Notes under the pieces: model-generated | Seen by the model: only the letters and a program-made list of their open reading frames with translations | The model's database searches: none | What the model was told of the DNA's origin: nothing | Source: Pseudomonas sp. B21_DOA | GTDB taxonomy: Bacteria > Pseudomonadota > Gammaproteobacteria > Pseudomonadales > Pseudomonadaceae | Direction of reading: 5' to 3' | Assembly: GCA_030544685.1 (NCBI GenBank) | Contig: CP086683.1 | Coordinates: 496,001-560,000, forward strand | Length of the DNA: 64,000 bases | In this document: piece after piece, positions 18,736 through 32,097 of the stretch | Numbering within the stretch: position 1 is the stretch's first letter | Layout of the letters: every line of letters begins with the position of its first letter | Made by a program: the position numbers and the translations under genes

Positions 18736-20733
18736 TTAGTCTTCCAGCAGCTCTTCAGCCTGACCGAGGATGTTCTCCAGGGTAAAACCGAATTCTTCGA
18801 ACAATGCCGAGGCCGGCGCCGACTCACCGTAGGTGGTCATGCCGATCACACGACCTTCCAGACCTACGTACTTGAACCAGAAATCGGCGTGCGCCGCTTC
18901 GATGGCAATACGTGCGCCGACCTGCAACGGCAGCACCGACTGCTTGTACTCCGCATCCTGAGCATCGAACGCGCTGGTGCAAGGCATCGATACCACGCGA
19001 ACCTTACGGCCCTGCTCGGTCAGTTTGTCGAAGGCTTGAACCGCCAGACCGACTTCCGAACCGGTGGCGATCAGGATCAGCTCAGGCTCGCCTGCGCAGT
19101 CCTTGAGTACATAACCACCACGGCTGATGTTGGCGATCTGGCCAGCATCGCGTTCCTGGTGTTGCAGGTTCTGCCGCGAGAAAATCAGCGCCGAAGGGCC
19201 GTCCTTGCGCTCCAGTGCGTTTTTCCACGCGACTGCCGATTCAACGGCATCGGCTGGACGCCAGGTGTCGAGGTTCGGCGTGGTGCGCAGGCTGGTCAGT
19301 TGCTCGATCGGCTGGTGCGTCGGGCCGTCTTCGCCCAGGCCGATGGAGTCGTGGGTGTAGACGTGGATCACGCGCTTCTTCATCAGTGCCGACATACGCA
19401 CGGCGTTGCGCGCGTATTCCATGAACATCAGGAAGGTCGCGCCGTAAGGCACCAGGCCGCCGTGCAGGGTCACGCCGTTCATGATCGCGGTCATGCCGAA
19501 TTCGCGCACGCCGTAGTACATGTAGTTACCGCTGGCATCTTCAGCGCTGACGCCCTTGCAACCTTTCCACAGGGTCAGGTTGGAACCGGCGAGGTCAGCC
19601 GAACCGCCGAGCAGTTCCGGCAGCAGCGGGCCAAACGCGTTAAGGGTGTTCTGGCTGGCCTTGCGGCTGGCGATGGTTTCGCCCTTGGCCGCGACTTCGG
19701 CGATGTAGGCCGAGGCTTTTTCCGAGAAGTCGGCCGGCAGTTCACCGCTCAGACGTCGGATCAGCTCGTTGGCTTCGGTCGGGAATGCAGCGGAGTAAGC
19801 AGCGAAACGCTGATCCCACTCGGCTTCGACCGCGCGGCCAGCTTCTTTGGCGTCCCACTCGGCGTAGATGTCGGCCGGGATTTCGAACGGGCCGTAGTTC
19901 CAGTTCAGCGCCTGACGGGTCAGGGCGATTTCCGCGTCACCCAGTGGGGCGCCGTGGCAATCTTCCTTGCCCTGCTTGTTCGGCGAACCGAAACCGATGG
20001 TGGTCTTGCAGCAGATCAGCGTCGGCTGAGCGCTCTTGCGCGCGGTTTCGATGGCGGTCTTGATCTCTTCCGGATCGTGACCGTCGACATTGCGGATCAC
20101 CTGCCAGTTATAGGCTTCGAAACGCTTCGGCGTGTCATCGGTGAACCAGCCTTCGACTTCGCCGTCGATGGAAATGCCGTTGTCATCGTAGAAGGCAATC
20201 AGCTTGCCCAGGCCCAGCGTGCCGGCCAAAGAGGCGACTTCGTGGGAAATGCCTTCCATCATGCAGCCATCACCGAGGAACACGTAGGTGTGGTGGTCGA
20301 CGATGTCGTGGCCAGGACGGTTGAACTGCGCGCCCAGGACTTTTTCAGCCAGCGCGAAACCGACGGCGTTGGCCAGACCTTGACCCAGCGGACCGGTGGT
20401 GGTTTCAACGCCCGGGGTGTAACCGAATTCCGGGTGGCCCGGCGTGCGGCTGTGCAGTTGACGGAACTGCTTGAGGTCGTCGATCGACAGGTCGTAACCG
20501 GTCAGGTGCAGCAACGAGTAGATCAACATCGAGCCGTGGCCGTTGGACAGCACGAAGCGGTCACGGTCGGCGAACGACGGGTTGCTCGGGTTGTGCTTGA
20601 GGTAGTCGCGCCACAGCACTTCGGCAATATCTGCCATACCCATAGGGGCACCGGGATGGCCGCTGTTGGCTTTTTGCACGGCATCCATGCTGAGGGCACG
20701 AATGGCGTTGGCACGCTCACGACGGCTAGGCAT
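18736..20733 (-). CDS. tkt: Transketolase
   Basis: A 665-residue thiamine-diphosphate enzyme starting [20 protein letters not shown] at ATG 20733. It moves two-carbon units in the pentose-phosphate pathway. It has [19 protein letters not shown], the ThDP/metal motif GDGCMMEG...[10 protein letters not shown], and the pyrimidine domain with [20 protein letters not shown]. It is divergent from the ArsR-methyltransferase/metK unit across a 259-base gap holding a palindromic operator. epd, pgk and fba follow downstream. Confidence 0.97.
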   Translation of the reverse strand: MPSRRERANAIRALSMDAVQKANSGHPGAPMGMADIAEVLWRDYLKHNPSNPSFADRDRFVLSNGHGSMLIYSLLHLTGYDLSIDDLKQFRQLHSRTPGHPEFGYTPGVETTTGPLGQGLANAVGFALAEKVLGAQFNRPGHDIVDHHTYVFLGDGCMMEGISHEVASLAGTLGLGKLIAFYDDNGISIDGEVEGWFTDDTPKRFEAYNWQVIRNVDGHDPEEIKTAIETARKSAQPTLICCKTTIGFGSPNKQGKEDCHGAPLGDAEIALTRQALNWNYGPFEIPADIYAEWDAKEAGRAVEAEWDQRFAAYSAAFPTEANELIRRLSGELPADFSEKASAYIAEVAAKGETIASRKASQNTLNAFGPLLPELLGGSADLAGSNLTLWKGCKGVSAEDASGNYMYYGVREFGMTAIMNGVTLHGGLVPYGATFLMFMEYARNAVRMSALMKKRVIHVYTHDSIGLGEDGPTHQPIEQLTSLRTTPNLDTWRPADAVESAVAWKNALERKDGPSALIFSRQNLQHQERDAGQIANISRGGYVLKDCAGEPELILIATGSEVGLAVQAFDKLTEQGRKVRVVSMPCTSAFDAQDAEYKQSVLPLQVGARIAIEAAHADFWFKYVGLEGRVIGMTTYGESAPASALFEEFGFTLENILGQAEELLED

Positions 20734-20927
20734 CGCTGATCTCCTGGGTGTGAATAGACTGAAACGGAAAAAAGGAGGGCATTTTCCCTCACCCATGCGT
20801 CTGGGGGCAATGACAGATAGTCATCGGCAGGCGTTTTTCCAATCGATAGCGCAGGTTTCGCCTGGTGAAACCTTTCCGCTGTTCGTTTGTAGAGACTACC
20901 GTGCGTTGAGAAGTGCCATTTATCGAG

Positions 20928-20951
20928 CAATATCAAAACTTTTTGATATTG
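20928..20951. promoter_or_regulatory. 24-bp palindromic operator (SahR-like site)
   Basis: Perfect 11-bp arms CAATATCAAAA and TTTTGATATTG are separated by CT. It is 42 bases before the regulator ATG and about 195 bases before tkt. The AT-rich symmetric site in front of an ArsR-type regulator gene fits an autoregulatory operator for that regulator and metK. It might also touch tkt. Confidence 0.8.
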
Positions 20952-20992
20952 ACCTTGCGGTGCCTTGCCCCCGTCTCTAGACTGCCAGCCCT

Positions 20993-21988
20993 ATGAACTT
21001 ACGCGTGCCTTCCATTCGCCATGACGATTGCGACGAGCTGGCGGCCCTGTGCAAGGCCGGCGGCGATCCGCTGCGGCTGAATGTCTTGCGCGCACTGGCC
21101 AACGATTCGTTTGGCGTGCTGGAGCTGGCGCAGATTTTCGGCATCGGCCAGTCGGGCATGAGCCATCACCTCAAGGTGCTGGCGCAAGCCGATCTGGTGG
21201 CGACACGCCGTGAGGGCAACGCGATTTTTTATCGTCGCGCCCTGCCCCACAGCGAATTGCTCGGCGGCAAGCTGCACGCGGCATTGCTGGAAGAAGTCGA
21301 CAACCTGGATCTGCCAGACGAAGTGCAAGCGCGCATCGAGCAGGTTCACGGCCAGCGTGCCGCTGCCAGTCAGGACTTTTTCGCCCGGGTCGCGGAAAAA
21401 TTCCGTGCCCAGCAGGATTTGATCGCAGGCCTGCCGCAGTACCGTGACAGTGTGCTGGCCCTGCTCGACAAACTGAACTTCGATGGTGCAGCCACGGCCA
21501 TTGAAGTCGGCCCCGGCGATGGTGCTTTTCTGCCGGAACTGGCCCGTCGCTTCGGCACCGTAACCGCGCTGGACAACAGCCCGGCGATGCTCGAACTGGC
21601 GCGTCAGGTGTGTGAACGTGAACAGCTGGCTAACGTCAGCCTGCAATTGGCCGATGCATTGAACGGCACAAGCCTTCAAGCCGATTGCGTGGTGTTGAAC
21701 ATGGTCCTGCACCATTTCGCCGCCCCGGCCGATGCGCTCAGGCACATGGCCGACTTGCTGCAACCGGGCGGTAGCCTGCTCGTGACAGAGTTATGTAGCC
21801 ACAACCAGAGTTGGGCCAGGGAGGCCTGCGGTGATCTCTGGTTGGGGTTTGAACAGGACGATCTGGCCCGTTGGGCCACCGCTGCGGGACTCGTTCCCGG
21901 GGAAAGCCTCTATGTAGGCTTACGTAATGGTTTCCAGATCCAGGTTCGCCACTTTCAGCGACCGGCTGGCGACACTCACCATCGGTAA
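20993..21988 (+). CDS. ArsR-family regulator fused to a SAM-dependent methyltransferase
   Basis: A 331-residue two-domain protein. Residues about 10-95 are an ArsR winged helix (CKAGGDPLRLNVLRALAND, FGIGQSGMSHHLKVLAQADL, then wing RREGNAIFYRRAL). Residues about 165-300 are a class I methyltransferase with motif I AIEVGPGDGAFLPELARRFG and VVLNMVLHHFAAPADALRHM. No metal-binding Cys motif is visible. metK follows 18 bases later on the same strand. Regulators of this type near SAM-cycle genes (SahR group) respond to S-adenosylhomocysteine. That assignment is inferred from context and domain order. Whether the methyltransferase is catalytic or only a ligand pocket is open. Confidence 0.88.
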   Translation: MNLRVPSIRHDDCDELAALCKAGGDPLRLNVLRALANDSFGVLELAQIFGIGQSGMSHHLKVLAQADLVATRREGNAIFYRRALPHSELLGGKLHAALLEEVDNLDLPDEVQARIEQVHGQRAAASQDFFARVAEKFRAQQDLIAGLPQYRDSVLALLDKLNFDGAATAIEVGPGDGAFLPELARRFGTVTALDNSPAMLELARQVCEREQLANVSLQLADALNGTSLQADCVVLNMVLHHFAAPADALRHMADLLQPGGSLLVTELCSHNQSWAREACGDLWLGFEQDDLARWATAAGLVPGESLYVGLRNGFQIQVRHFQRPAGDTHHR

Positions 21989-22006
21989 ATTCAGGAAAAC
22001 ATCGAG

Positions 22007-25092
<3,086 letters not shown>

Positions 25093-25188
25093 ACCTGCAA
25101 TCCCGCCCGGCGGGAACCCAACGGCCGGCCAGACGCTCCAACAGCGCAGTGCCCTCCCACCCCGATTGCCTTTGCACATGGAGCTTTT

Positions 25189-25584
25189 ATGAAATTTCTC
25201 GCACCGCTCGCCCTGCTCACTCTTTGCGGCGTCATGGCCGCCCCGGTCATGGCCGAGGAAGACGGCCCGGGCCTGACCGGTTGCGCTGCCAAGAAGCAGG
25301 GCATCATCAACCAGATCGAACAGGCCAAGTCGCGCGGCAACATGGAGCAGCAGGCGGGTCTGGAAACCGCACTGCGTGAAGTGAACGAACATTGCACCGA
25401 CGCCGGGCTGAAAAAAGAACGTGAGAACAAAGTGCTTGAGGCCAAGCATGAGGTGAGCCAGCGTCAGGCGGACCTCGACAAGGCCATGAAGAAGGGCGAT
25501 CCGGAGAAGATCAACAAGCGCAAGGAAAAGCTCGCCGAGTCGCGCAAGGAACTGCAGGACGCGCTGGACGAGATCGATAAGTAA
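25189..25584 (+). CDS. DUF1090 family periplasmic protein (YqjC-like)
   Basis: A 131-residue precursor with a signal peptide ending AAPVMA (about 22 residues). The mature protein is highly charged and largely helical. Two Cys (TGCAAKKQGI and EHCTDAGL) may form a disulphide. A long KE-rich coiled coil (residues about 85-131) ends in LDEIDK. The family is common in proteobacteria, with unknown function. Monocistronic, followed by a family-A repeat. Confidence 0.88.
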   Translation: MKFLAPLALLTLCGVMAAPVMAEEDGPGLTGCAAKKQGIINQIEQAKSRGNMEQQAGLETALREVNEHCTDAGLKKERENKVLEAKHEVSQRQADLDKAMKKGDPEKINKRKEKLAESRKELQDALDEIDK

Positions 25585-25591
25585 CCAAAGC

Positions 25592-25727
25592 CGTGTGGCG
25601 AGGGGATTTATCCCCGTCCGGCGGCGAAGCCGTCGCAAATTCGGCTGGTCGGGTCCGACTGAAAAACCCGGTTGTATGGTGTTGGGGCTGCTTCGCAGCC
25701 CATCGGGGATAAATCCCTTCGCCACAA
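25592..25727. repeat. Family A palindromic repeat
   Basis: The left arm starts GTGTGGCGAGGGGATTTATC and the right arm ends CCTTCGCCACAA. An internal GGCGAAGCCG/CTTCGCAGCC hairpin is present. It lies between convergent genes. Confidence 0.88.
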
Positions 25728-25748
25728 GGTACTCAGCAGCCTCAGGAA

Positions 25749-26198
25749 TCAATGATCGCGAAACTCTTTATGGCAAGCACTGCAGGCATCTTCAACTTTC
25801 TGCACTGCCGGCCCAAGATTGCTGGCCTTGTACGGCTGAACCTGACTGACGACGACCAATTCACCGGTGGCCGTCTCGAGGGCGCGGGCCAGTTCCTGAA
25901 AACGCGCCTGTTTCTGCCAGACATCATCTTTGGCGCTGGTGTGATCTTCTTCGCGCACCTGCGGGAAATGCTTCCACGGCTCATGGGCCAACGCATCAAG
26001 CCTGACTGCGCCCTCGGCAAATTTCGGCCCGTCAAAGGCAATGCGCCCGCGCAACATGCCGCCGAGGTCTTCGCTGGTCTTGAGCATCTGCTTGAAGATC
26101 GCCTTGCGTTGACCCAGCGGCGAATTCGGGTCGACACCGCCACAGGCGGACAAGGTCAGGCAGGCCAGCAATACAACAGCAATGGGTTTCAGAGTCAT
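25749..26198 (-). CDS. Cytochrome c' family lipoprotein
   Basis: A 149-residue precursor with lipobox LSAC (Cys at residue 19). It is a four-helix cytochrome c'-type protein whose haem motif CSACHKEFRDH is at the very C-terminus, the diagnostic position for this family. The one-electron partner is unknown. Members can bind NO or carry electrons in the periplasm. As a lipoprotein it would be membrane-tethered. Divergent from mltA. Confidence 0.88.
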   Translation of the reverse strand: MTLKPIAVVLLACLTLSACGGVDPNSPLGQRKAIFKQMLKTSEDLGGMLRGRIAFDGPKFAEGAVRLDALAHEPWKHFPQVREEDHTSAKDDVWQKQARFQELARALETATGELVVVSQVQPYKASNLGPAVQKVEDACSACHKEFRDH

Positions 26199-26276
26199 GG
26201 TCGCTTCAGGTCGCGGAAATCGGCGGCCAGTATCCTCGGCTCATCGCCAAACACCAATAGCCCTATTAAAAATACG

Positions 26277-26309
26277 GGTTGGTCGAGCGCATGGAGCGCT
26301 CGGCCAACC
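26277..26309 (+). promoter_or_regulatory. 14-bp hairpin in the mltA leader
   Basis: GGTTGGTCGAGCGC and GCGCTCGGCCAACC pair along 14 bp (one U-G wobble in RNA) around loop ATGGA. The hairpin ends 17 bases before the mltA ATG and just before the AAAGGA ribosome site. No T tract follows, so it is not a classical terminator. Confidence 0.6.
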
Positions 26310-26326
26310 GGCAAAGGAATCACTCC

Positions 26327-27510
26327 ATGAACAGCCGCTTCACGGCCTGGCGTCACCCGCTCTTCGCTACCCTGCCCTTATTGGCGGCTCTCGCAGGCTG
26401 CACCGGCGGCGACAATGCCGAACCGAAAACCCATGCGCTGGCCACTTATTCCAGCGCGACCTGGGAAGCGTTGCCCGCGGTCTCTGACAACGATCTGGTC
26501 GCCGGTTTCGGATCCTGGCGCAGCGCCTGCACGCGACTCAAGGCCGACACAGTCTGGGGCCGACCTGCACTGCGGCGGCGAATGTGCCGCAAAGCGCCGC
26601 CGAGATTCGTGCATTCCTCAAGCAGAACCTCGATGTCTACGGCCTGCGCGCCGAGAACGACAACCCCAACGGTCTGATCACGGGCTATTACGAACCGGTC
26701 TATCCCGGTAGCCTGACGCCCACCGCAACGGCAAACGTGCCAGTGTATGGCGTGCCGGAAGACATGATCATCGTCTCGCTCGACAGCATCTACCCGGAAT
26801 TGAAAGGCAAGCGCCTGCGCGGCCGCCTCGAAGGTCGCGTGCTCAAGCCTTACGACGACGCGGCGACGATTGCATCCAAAGGCGTGAAAGCGCCGGTGGT
26901 CGCCTATCTGACTGATCCGATGAATCTGCAATTTCTGCAGATCCAGGGCTCAGGCCGGATCCAGACCGAGGACGGCAAACAGTTGCGCATCGCCTACGCC
27001 GATCAGAACGGCCACCCGTACCGGCCGATCGGTCGCTGGCTGGTCGAGCAAGGTGAGCTGAAGAAGGAAGAGGTAACCATGAGCGCGATCAGCAACTGGG
27101 CCAAGGCCAACCCGACGCGCATCCCGGACCTGCTCGCCAGCAACCCGAGCTACGTGTTCTTCACCCGCAACCCGGACAGCAACGAAGGCCCGCGCGGCTC
27201 GCTGAACGTACCGCTGACCGCCGGCTACAGCGCGGCGGTGGATCGCAAAGTGATTCCGCTGGGCAGTCTGTTGTGGCTGTCGACCACCAAGCCGGACGGC
27301 ACACCGCTGGTGCGCCCGGTCGCCGCGCAGGATACCGGCGGCGCGATTGCCGGTGAGGTGCGCGCGGATCTGTTCTGGGGCACCGGCGATGCGGCCGGGC
27401 AACTGGCCGGAGACATGAAACAGCAGGGGCAGATATGGATGCTCTGGCCTAAAGGAAAAGAGTTGCCGCAAGTGCCGCAGGTGGCGGATACACCGAAGCA
27501 AAAGTCTTAA
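26327..27510 (+). pseudogene. mltA: Membrane-bound lytic murein transglycosylase A, frameshifted
   Basis: The restored protein is 394 residues starting MNSRFTAWRHPLFATLPLLA, with lipobox LAGC. It is an outer-membrane lipoprotein that cleaves peptidoglycan glycan strands to 1,6-anhydro ends. GLITGYYEPVYPGS, the long insert domain, and the C-terminal 3D domain with the catalytic Asp in VRPVAAQDTGGAIAG are visible. The frame breaks at 26560-26561, where a C run is one base short. An added C gives VWGPTCTAAANVPQSAAEIR. Sequencing error is likely. Confidence 0.9.
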
Positions 27511-27535
27511 ATTCTTCGTGGCCTGATCCATCGCT

Positions 27536-27600
27536 TTCGCGAGCAGGCTCGCTCCTACATCTGGAATGCATCTCCATGTGGGAGCGAGCCTGCTCGCGAA
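27536..27600. repeat. REP-type inverted pair (family B, close-set)
   Basis: TTCGCGAGCAGGCTCGCTCC and the inverse arm are separated by about 15 bases, between the convergent mltA and MAPEG genes. Confidence 0.88.
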
Positions 27601-27624
27601 GAGGCCGGCAGCAACAGCCGATAA

Positions 27625-28008
27625 TCAGATCGACACAAAGAAAAACGAAGCAATCAGCCCCATCCCGATAAACCACACCACCGAACGCAGTGCAGCCCAG
27701 TCAGCCAGGTAGCAGATGATGTACAGCAGGCGACTGGTGATAAACAGCACCGCCAGCACATTGACCGTCACCAGCTGCGCAGTGCCGACCAGATGTGCGA
27801 CGATCACCGCGGCGGCAAACGCCGGTGTGACTTCAAAGCTGTTCAACTGCGCCGCATGGGCGCGACGGGCGACGCCATCGACGCTATCGAGAAAATCCCG
27901 TGGATCGTAATTGTCCTTCAAGCGGAAACCGCCGGTGGCCTTCGCCACGATCGTGCACACGTAAGGCAGGAAAATCGCGATCAACACACACCACAGAGCC
28001 ACTGTCAT
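27625..28008 (-). CDS. MAPEG family membrane protein
   Basis: A 127-residue protein with four predicted membrane helices, the size of bacterial MAPEG (membrane-associated eicosanoid and glutathione metabolism) proteins. Its signature stretch RRAHAAQLNSFEVTPAFAAA corresponds to the conserved glutathione-site helix region. The start ATG 28008 gives MTVALWCVLIAIFLPYVCTI. Longer in-frame extensions are intergenic. The activity in pseudomonads is not known. Confidence 0.88.
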   Translation of the reverse strand: MTVALWCVLIAIFLPYVCTIVAKATGGFRLKDNYDPRDFLDSVDGVARRAHAAQLNSFEVTPAFAAAVIVAHLVGTAQLVTVNVLAVLFITSRLLYIICYLADWAALRSVVWFIGMGLIASFFFVSI

Positions 28009-28352
28009 AACGTCGTCCTTTTTCGATTTGAATAATTGGCGAGCGGTCAGAGCTTCATCACCAGCATGCCGATCAGCACCTGCCCACAGGCTAAGAGCCG
28101 TGGCCGGCCGAAAGGTTCTTTCAGGCGGATATTTCACGGCAGCGTTTACGGTGAATATGCGATTGCAGAACCGACTGGTCAGAATTGATTCGCCATGTGT
28201 CAGCAGCTGTTTATACTGCAACCCACCACGCCGTACTCAGCTGCACACCCAAAAATTCCAATAAAAGCTGCCTGCTCCGCTTTCTTCGAAAACGGTCGCT
28301 GGCACGCGTATGCCTGATCAAAGCGTCAAGACTACCGACAGAGACCTTGCGC

Positions 28353-29521
28353 ATGCCCCTCGCTTTGCTTGCACTCGCCGTTGCCGCGTTCGGCATCGGC
28401 ACCACCGAATTCGTCATCATGGGCCTGCTGCCCGATGTCGCCCGCGACCTTGCGGTGAGCATTCCTCACGCAGGCCTGCTGATCACCGGTTACGCCCTGG
28501 GCGTGGTGTTCGGCGCGCCGATTCTGGCGATCGGTACCGCCAACATGCCGCGCAAAGCGACACTGCTGGGCATGACGCTGATGTTCATTCTCGGCAACGT
28601 GCTCTGCGCGCTCGCGCCGAACTACGCAACGCTAATGGCCGCGCGTGTGGTCACGGCGCTGTGCCACGGGGCGTTTTTCGGCATCGGCTCGGTGGTCGCC
28701 GCCGGACTGGTGGCGCCGAACAAACGCGCGCAAGCCATTGCCATGATGTTCACCGGCCTGACGCTCGCCAACGTCCTCGGCGTGCCGCTGGGCACAGCGC
28801 TGGGGCAATACGCTGGCTGGCGCTCGACCTTCTGGGCGGTGTCGGTGATCGGCATTGTCGCCGCGCTGGCGCAGTGGCTGTGGTTGCCGAAACACATCGC
28901 GATGGACAAGGCCAACCTCGCCAGCGAATTCAAAGTACTGGGCAAGGTCAACGTCCTGCTGGCGCTGGGCATGAGCGTGCTGGCCTCGACCAGTCTGTTC
29001 AGCGTGTTCACCTATATCGCTCCGATTCTGCAAGACATCACTGGCGTCAGCCCCACGGCGTGACGGTGATGCTGCTGTTGTTTGGTGTCGGCCTGACGGC
29101 GGGCAGCATGCTCGGTGGGCGCCTGGCCGATAGTCGCTTGTTACCGTCGCTGGTCGGTGTAGCGCTGGCAGTCGTGGTCATTCTCGCGGCCTTCAGCCAG
29201 ACCAGCCGAGCGGTTATTCCGGCGGCGATCACCTTGGTGCTGTGGGGCATTTTTGCCTTCGCGCTGTGCCCGATTCTGCAGCTGTTGATCATCGATCAGG
29301 CCCACGAAGCGCCGAATCTCGGCTCGACGCTGAACCAGAGCGCGTTCAACCTCGGCAACGCGGCAGGCGCCTGGATTGGCGGGCTGGTAGTCGCCAGCGG
29401 CGCGGACCTGGCGGACTTGCCGTGGACCGGGGCGCTGGTTGGCGGGCTGACGGTGTTGACGGCGCTGCTGTTCATTTACCTGCAACGTCGGCGGGCCAGT
29501 GCGGTCAATGTGTCTGGCTGA
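28353..29521 (+). pseudogene. MFS efflux transporter (AraJ/YdhP-like), frameshifted
   Basis: The restored protein is 389 residues with 12 helices, starting MPLALLALAVAAFGIGTTEF. GIGTTEFVIMGLLPDVA is the hallmark of the DHA1 AraJ/YdhP/SotB group. LCHGAFFGIGSVVAAGLV and the second-half STLNQSAFNLGNAAGAWIGG are also typical. The frame breaks at 29050-29053, where a C run is one base short. The repaired junction reads DITGVSPHGVTVMLLL. The substrate is unknown. Upstream sequence 28009-28352 (344 bases, divergent from MAPEG) holds promoters but no clear boxes or further genes. Confidence 0.88.
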
Positions 29522-29540
29522 GACCTCTGCGACTGACTAC

Positions 29541-29673
29541 CTGTGGCGAGGGATTTATCCCCGTTGGGCTGCGCAGCAGCCCCAAAAACCTTCAATCGGG
29601 TTTTGTCAGAAATAATCGATAAGCCGGATTGCGACGGCTTCGCCGCCGAGCGGGGATAAATCCCCTCGCCACA
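29541..29673. repeat. Family A palindromic repeat
   Basis: CTGTGGCGAGGGATTTATCC to the inverse arm ending CCCCTCGCCACAA. The internal hairpin contains GCTGCGCAGCAGC. Confidence 0.88.
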
Positions 29674-29770
29674 ATGAACTGTGGTGTGTCCCATGTCGCT
29701 GTTCGCCCATCAAACCCCTGCGTCCAACCTCCGGTCGCGCTCCATTCACCCTTCATCCAAAGGACCCCGG

Positions 29771-31036
29771 ATGCTTGAACTTGTCGCCGCTTTCATCTGC
29801 CTCACCACCCTCCTGACTTTCGTCAATTTCCGCTTTATCGGCTTGCCGCCGACCATCGGCGTGATGGTTACCGCCCTGCTGTTCTCATTGCTCCTGCAAG
29901 GTCTCAGCGTGCTCGGCTTTCCCGGCCTCGAAGACCGCGTGCAGCAACTGATCGGCCAGATCGATTTCGGTGATCTGCTGATGAACTGGATGCTTTCGTT
30001 CCTGCTGTTCGCCGGCGCTCTGCACGTCAACTTGAATGACTTGCGCAGCTACCGTTGGCCGATCGGTCTGCTGGCCACCTTCGGTGTGTTGATCGCCACC
30101 GTAGTGATCGGCAGCCTGGCGTTCTACATTTTTGCCCTGTTCGGCTGGCACGTGAGCTTCCTCTACTGCCTGTTGTTCGGTGCGCTGATCTCACCGACCG
30201 ACCCGATTGCCGTGCTCGGCGTGTTGCGTACCGCCAACGCCTCGAAACCACTTAAAACCACCATCGTCGGCGAATCGCTATTCAACGACGGCACGGCTGT
30301 CGTGGTCTTCACCGTGCTGCTGGGCATCGCGCAACTGGGCGAAACCCCGACCGTCAGTGCCACGGCCATGCTCTTCGTCCACGAGGCGATCGGCGGTGTG
30401 TTGTTCGGCGGACTGATCGGCTATCTGGTCTATCGGATGATCAAAAGCGTCGAGCAGCACCAGATCACCGTGATGCTGACCCTGGCCCTGGTGATCGGCG
30501 GTTCGGCGATGTCCACCGAATTGCACGTTTCGGCGCCGATTGCGATGGTGGTGGCCGGTCTGATCATCGGCAACCTCGGGCGCAATCTGGCGATGAACGA
30601 CATGACCCGCCGCTATCTGGACGGTTTCTGGGAATTGCTCGATGACATGCTCAACGCGCTGCTGTTTGCGCTGATCGGCATGGAGCTGTTGCTGCTGCCG
30701 TTCAACTGGCTGCACATGGCCGCCGCAGGCCTGCTGGCGGTGGCGATTCTGCTGTCGCGCCTGCTCACCGTGGCCCCGGCGATCCTGCTGCTGCGGCGCT
30801 GGCGCTCGGTGCCGGCCGGGACCATCCGCATCCTGACCTGGGGTGGTCTGCGCGGCGGTGTTTCGGTGGCACTGGCGCTGGCCCTGCCGCTGGGCCCGGA
30901 GCGCGATCTGCTGCTGAGCATCACCTACATCGTGGTGCTGTCGTCGATCCTGCTGCAGGGCCTGACCATCGGCAAACTGGTCAAGCACGCAACGCGCAAT
31001 GAGCCGGCCAGCGTGCCTGAGCCAGCCCACCACTGA
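29771..31036 (+). CDS. CPA1-family sodium/proton antiporter
   Basis: A 421-residue antiporter with about 12 helices and the CPA1 core motifs SPTDPIAVLGVLR and GESLFNDGTAVVVF (ion-binding Asn-Asp). It trades Na+ or K+ for protons. It lacks the long cytoplasmic tail of NhaP-type proteins. The start is ATG 29771 behind AAAGGA. Its TGA is directly followed by the stop of the converging FNT gene, with zero bases between. Confidence 0.9.
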   Translation: MLELVAAFICLTTLLTFVNFRFIGLPPTIGVMVTALLFSLLLQGLSVLGFPGLEDRVQQLIGQIDFGDLLMNWMLSFLLFAGALHVNLNDLRSYRWPIGLLATFGVLIATVVIGSLAFYIFALFGWHVSFLYCLLFGALISPTDPIAVLGVLRTANASKPLKTTIVGESLFNDGTAVVVFTVLLGIAQLGETPTVSATAMLFVHEAIGGVLFGGLIGYLVYRMIKSVEQHQITVMLTLALVIGGSAMSTELHVSAPIAMVVAGLIIGNLGRNLAMNDMTRRYLDGFWELLDDMLNALLFALIGMELLLLPFNWLHMAAAGLLAVAILLSRLLTVAPAILLLRRWRSVPAGTIRILTWGGLRGGVSVALALALPLGPERDLLLSITYIVVLSSILLQGLTIGKLVKHATRNEPASVPEPAHH

Positions 31037-31924
31037 TCATTTCTTGATCGACTGCGGATCGGGCTTAACAGCCTGATCCGCAGACTCCTTCGGCGCACCA
31101 CTTTCGCTGCGAATCTGCGCATGGCTGATCAGCGCGAAGATGAAACTGCCGCCGATGATGTTTCCCGCCAGCGTCGGCGCGGCGAACACTGCCCAGAAGT
31201 CACTCCACGGCAACTCGCCGGCAAACACCAGATACGACACTTCCGCCGATCCGACGACGATGTGGGTGAAGTCGCCCAGCGCCATGAAGTAAGTGATGAG
31301 GATGATGATCCACATCTTCGCGCTCTCCATGGACGGGATCATCCAGACCATGGTGGCGATCATCCAGCCGGAGACGATGCCCTTGGCGAACATCTGACTG
31401 GCGCTGTGTTCCATGACCTTGCGGCCGATTTCGAGGAAAGCGACGTCGGTCTTGCTGTCGAAGATCGGCAGTTCCAGCATCACGTAGGCCACCAGAATCG
31501 TCCCGCAGAGGTTGCCGACCAATACCACTGTCCACAGACGGATCAGGCGCAGGAAATTCTTCAGCGTCGGCTTGGTCATCACCGGCAGCACGGCGGTCAG
31601 GGTGTTTTCGGTGAACAATTGCTGGCGCGCAAGGATCACCGCGAGGAAACCGGCGCAGTAGCCGAAACTGGCGATCACCTTGAATTCGTCGCCATCGGGC
31701 AGGCGTGAATTGAGCAATCCCATGCCCATCAAGGACAGGCCCATGGTCAGGCCCGCCGCCAGCGCCGACCACCACAGCGCGGCAATGCTGCGCTCCAGTT
31801 CCTGATCGCCCTGGGTGCGGATGATTTCATGCAGAACGGCCGCGCGCGGCGGCTGGCTCTTCTCGACTTCGTGCTGCTCCTTGGCCGAGAGGTCGGGGGT
31901 CTTGTCGCTGGTGGGGGTGGTCAT
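31037..31924 (-). CDS. Formate/nitrite transporter family protein (YfdC-like)
   Basis: A 295-residue pentameric-channel-type membrane protein with six helices, hydrophilic N- and C-termini, and the FNT pore stretches FTENTLTAVLPVM and LITYFMALGDFTHIVVGS. YfdC-like members have a longer charged N-terminus, as here (about 55 residues). They may pass small monocarboxylates, but the substrate is uncertain. The start is ATG 31924. It is convergent with the antiporter gene, the two stops together reading TGATCA. Confidence 0.9.
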   Translation of the reverse strand: MTTPTSDKTPDLSAKEQHEVEKSQPPRAAVLHEIIRTQGDQELERSIAALWWSALAAGLTMGLSLMGMGLLNSRLPDGDEFKVIASFGYCAGFLAVILARQQLFTENTLTAVLPVMTKPTLKNFLRLIRLWTVVLVGNLCGTILVAYVMLELPIFDSKTDVAFLEIGRKVMEHSASQMFAKGIVSGWMIATMVWMIPSMESAKMWIIILITYFMALGDFTHIVVGSAEVSYLVFAGELPWSDFWAVFAAPTLAGNIIGGSFIFALISHAQIRSESGAPKESADQAVKPDPQSIKK

Positions 31925-32015
31925 GGCGTGGCAACCGGTGGGGGCGATGTAGCTACGACCGTTGCGCTTCATGGCTGTTCAGTGGCCAGGCGAATCTTCG
32001 CTGACCTGGCAAGCG

Positions 32016-32082
32016 ATTTCGCGAGCAGGCTCGCTCCCACAAGGATCACGCTGTACCTGTGGGAGCGAGCCTGCTCGCGAAG
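32016..32082. repeat. REP-type inverted pair (family B, close-set)
   Basis: TTCGCGAGCAGGCTCGCTCC and the inverse are separated by about 17 bases. Confidence 0.88.
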
Positions 32083-32097
32083 AATGCGCCGCCGATG

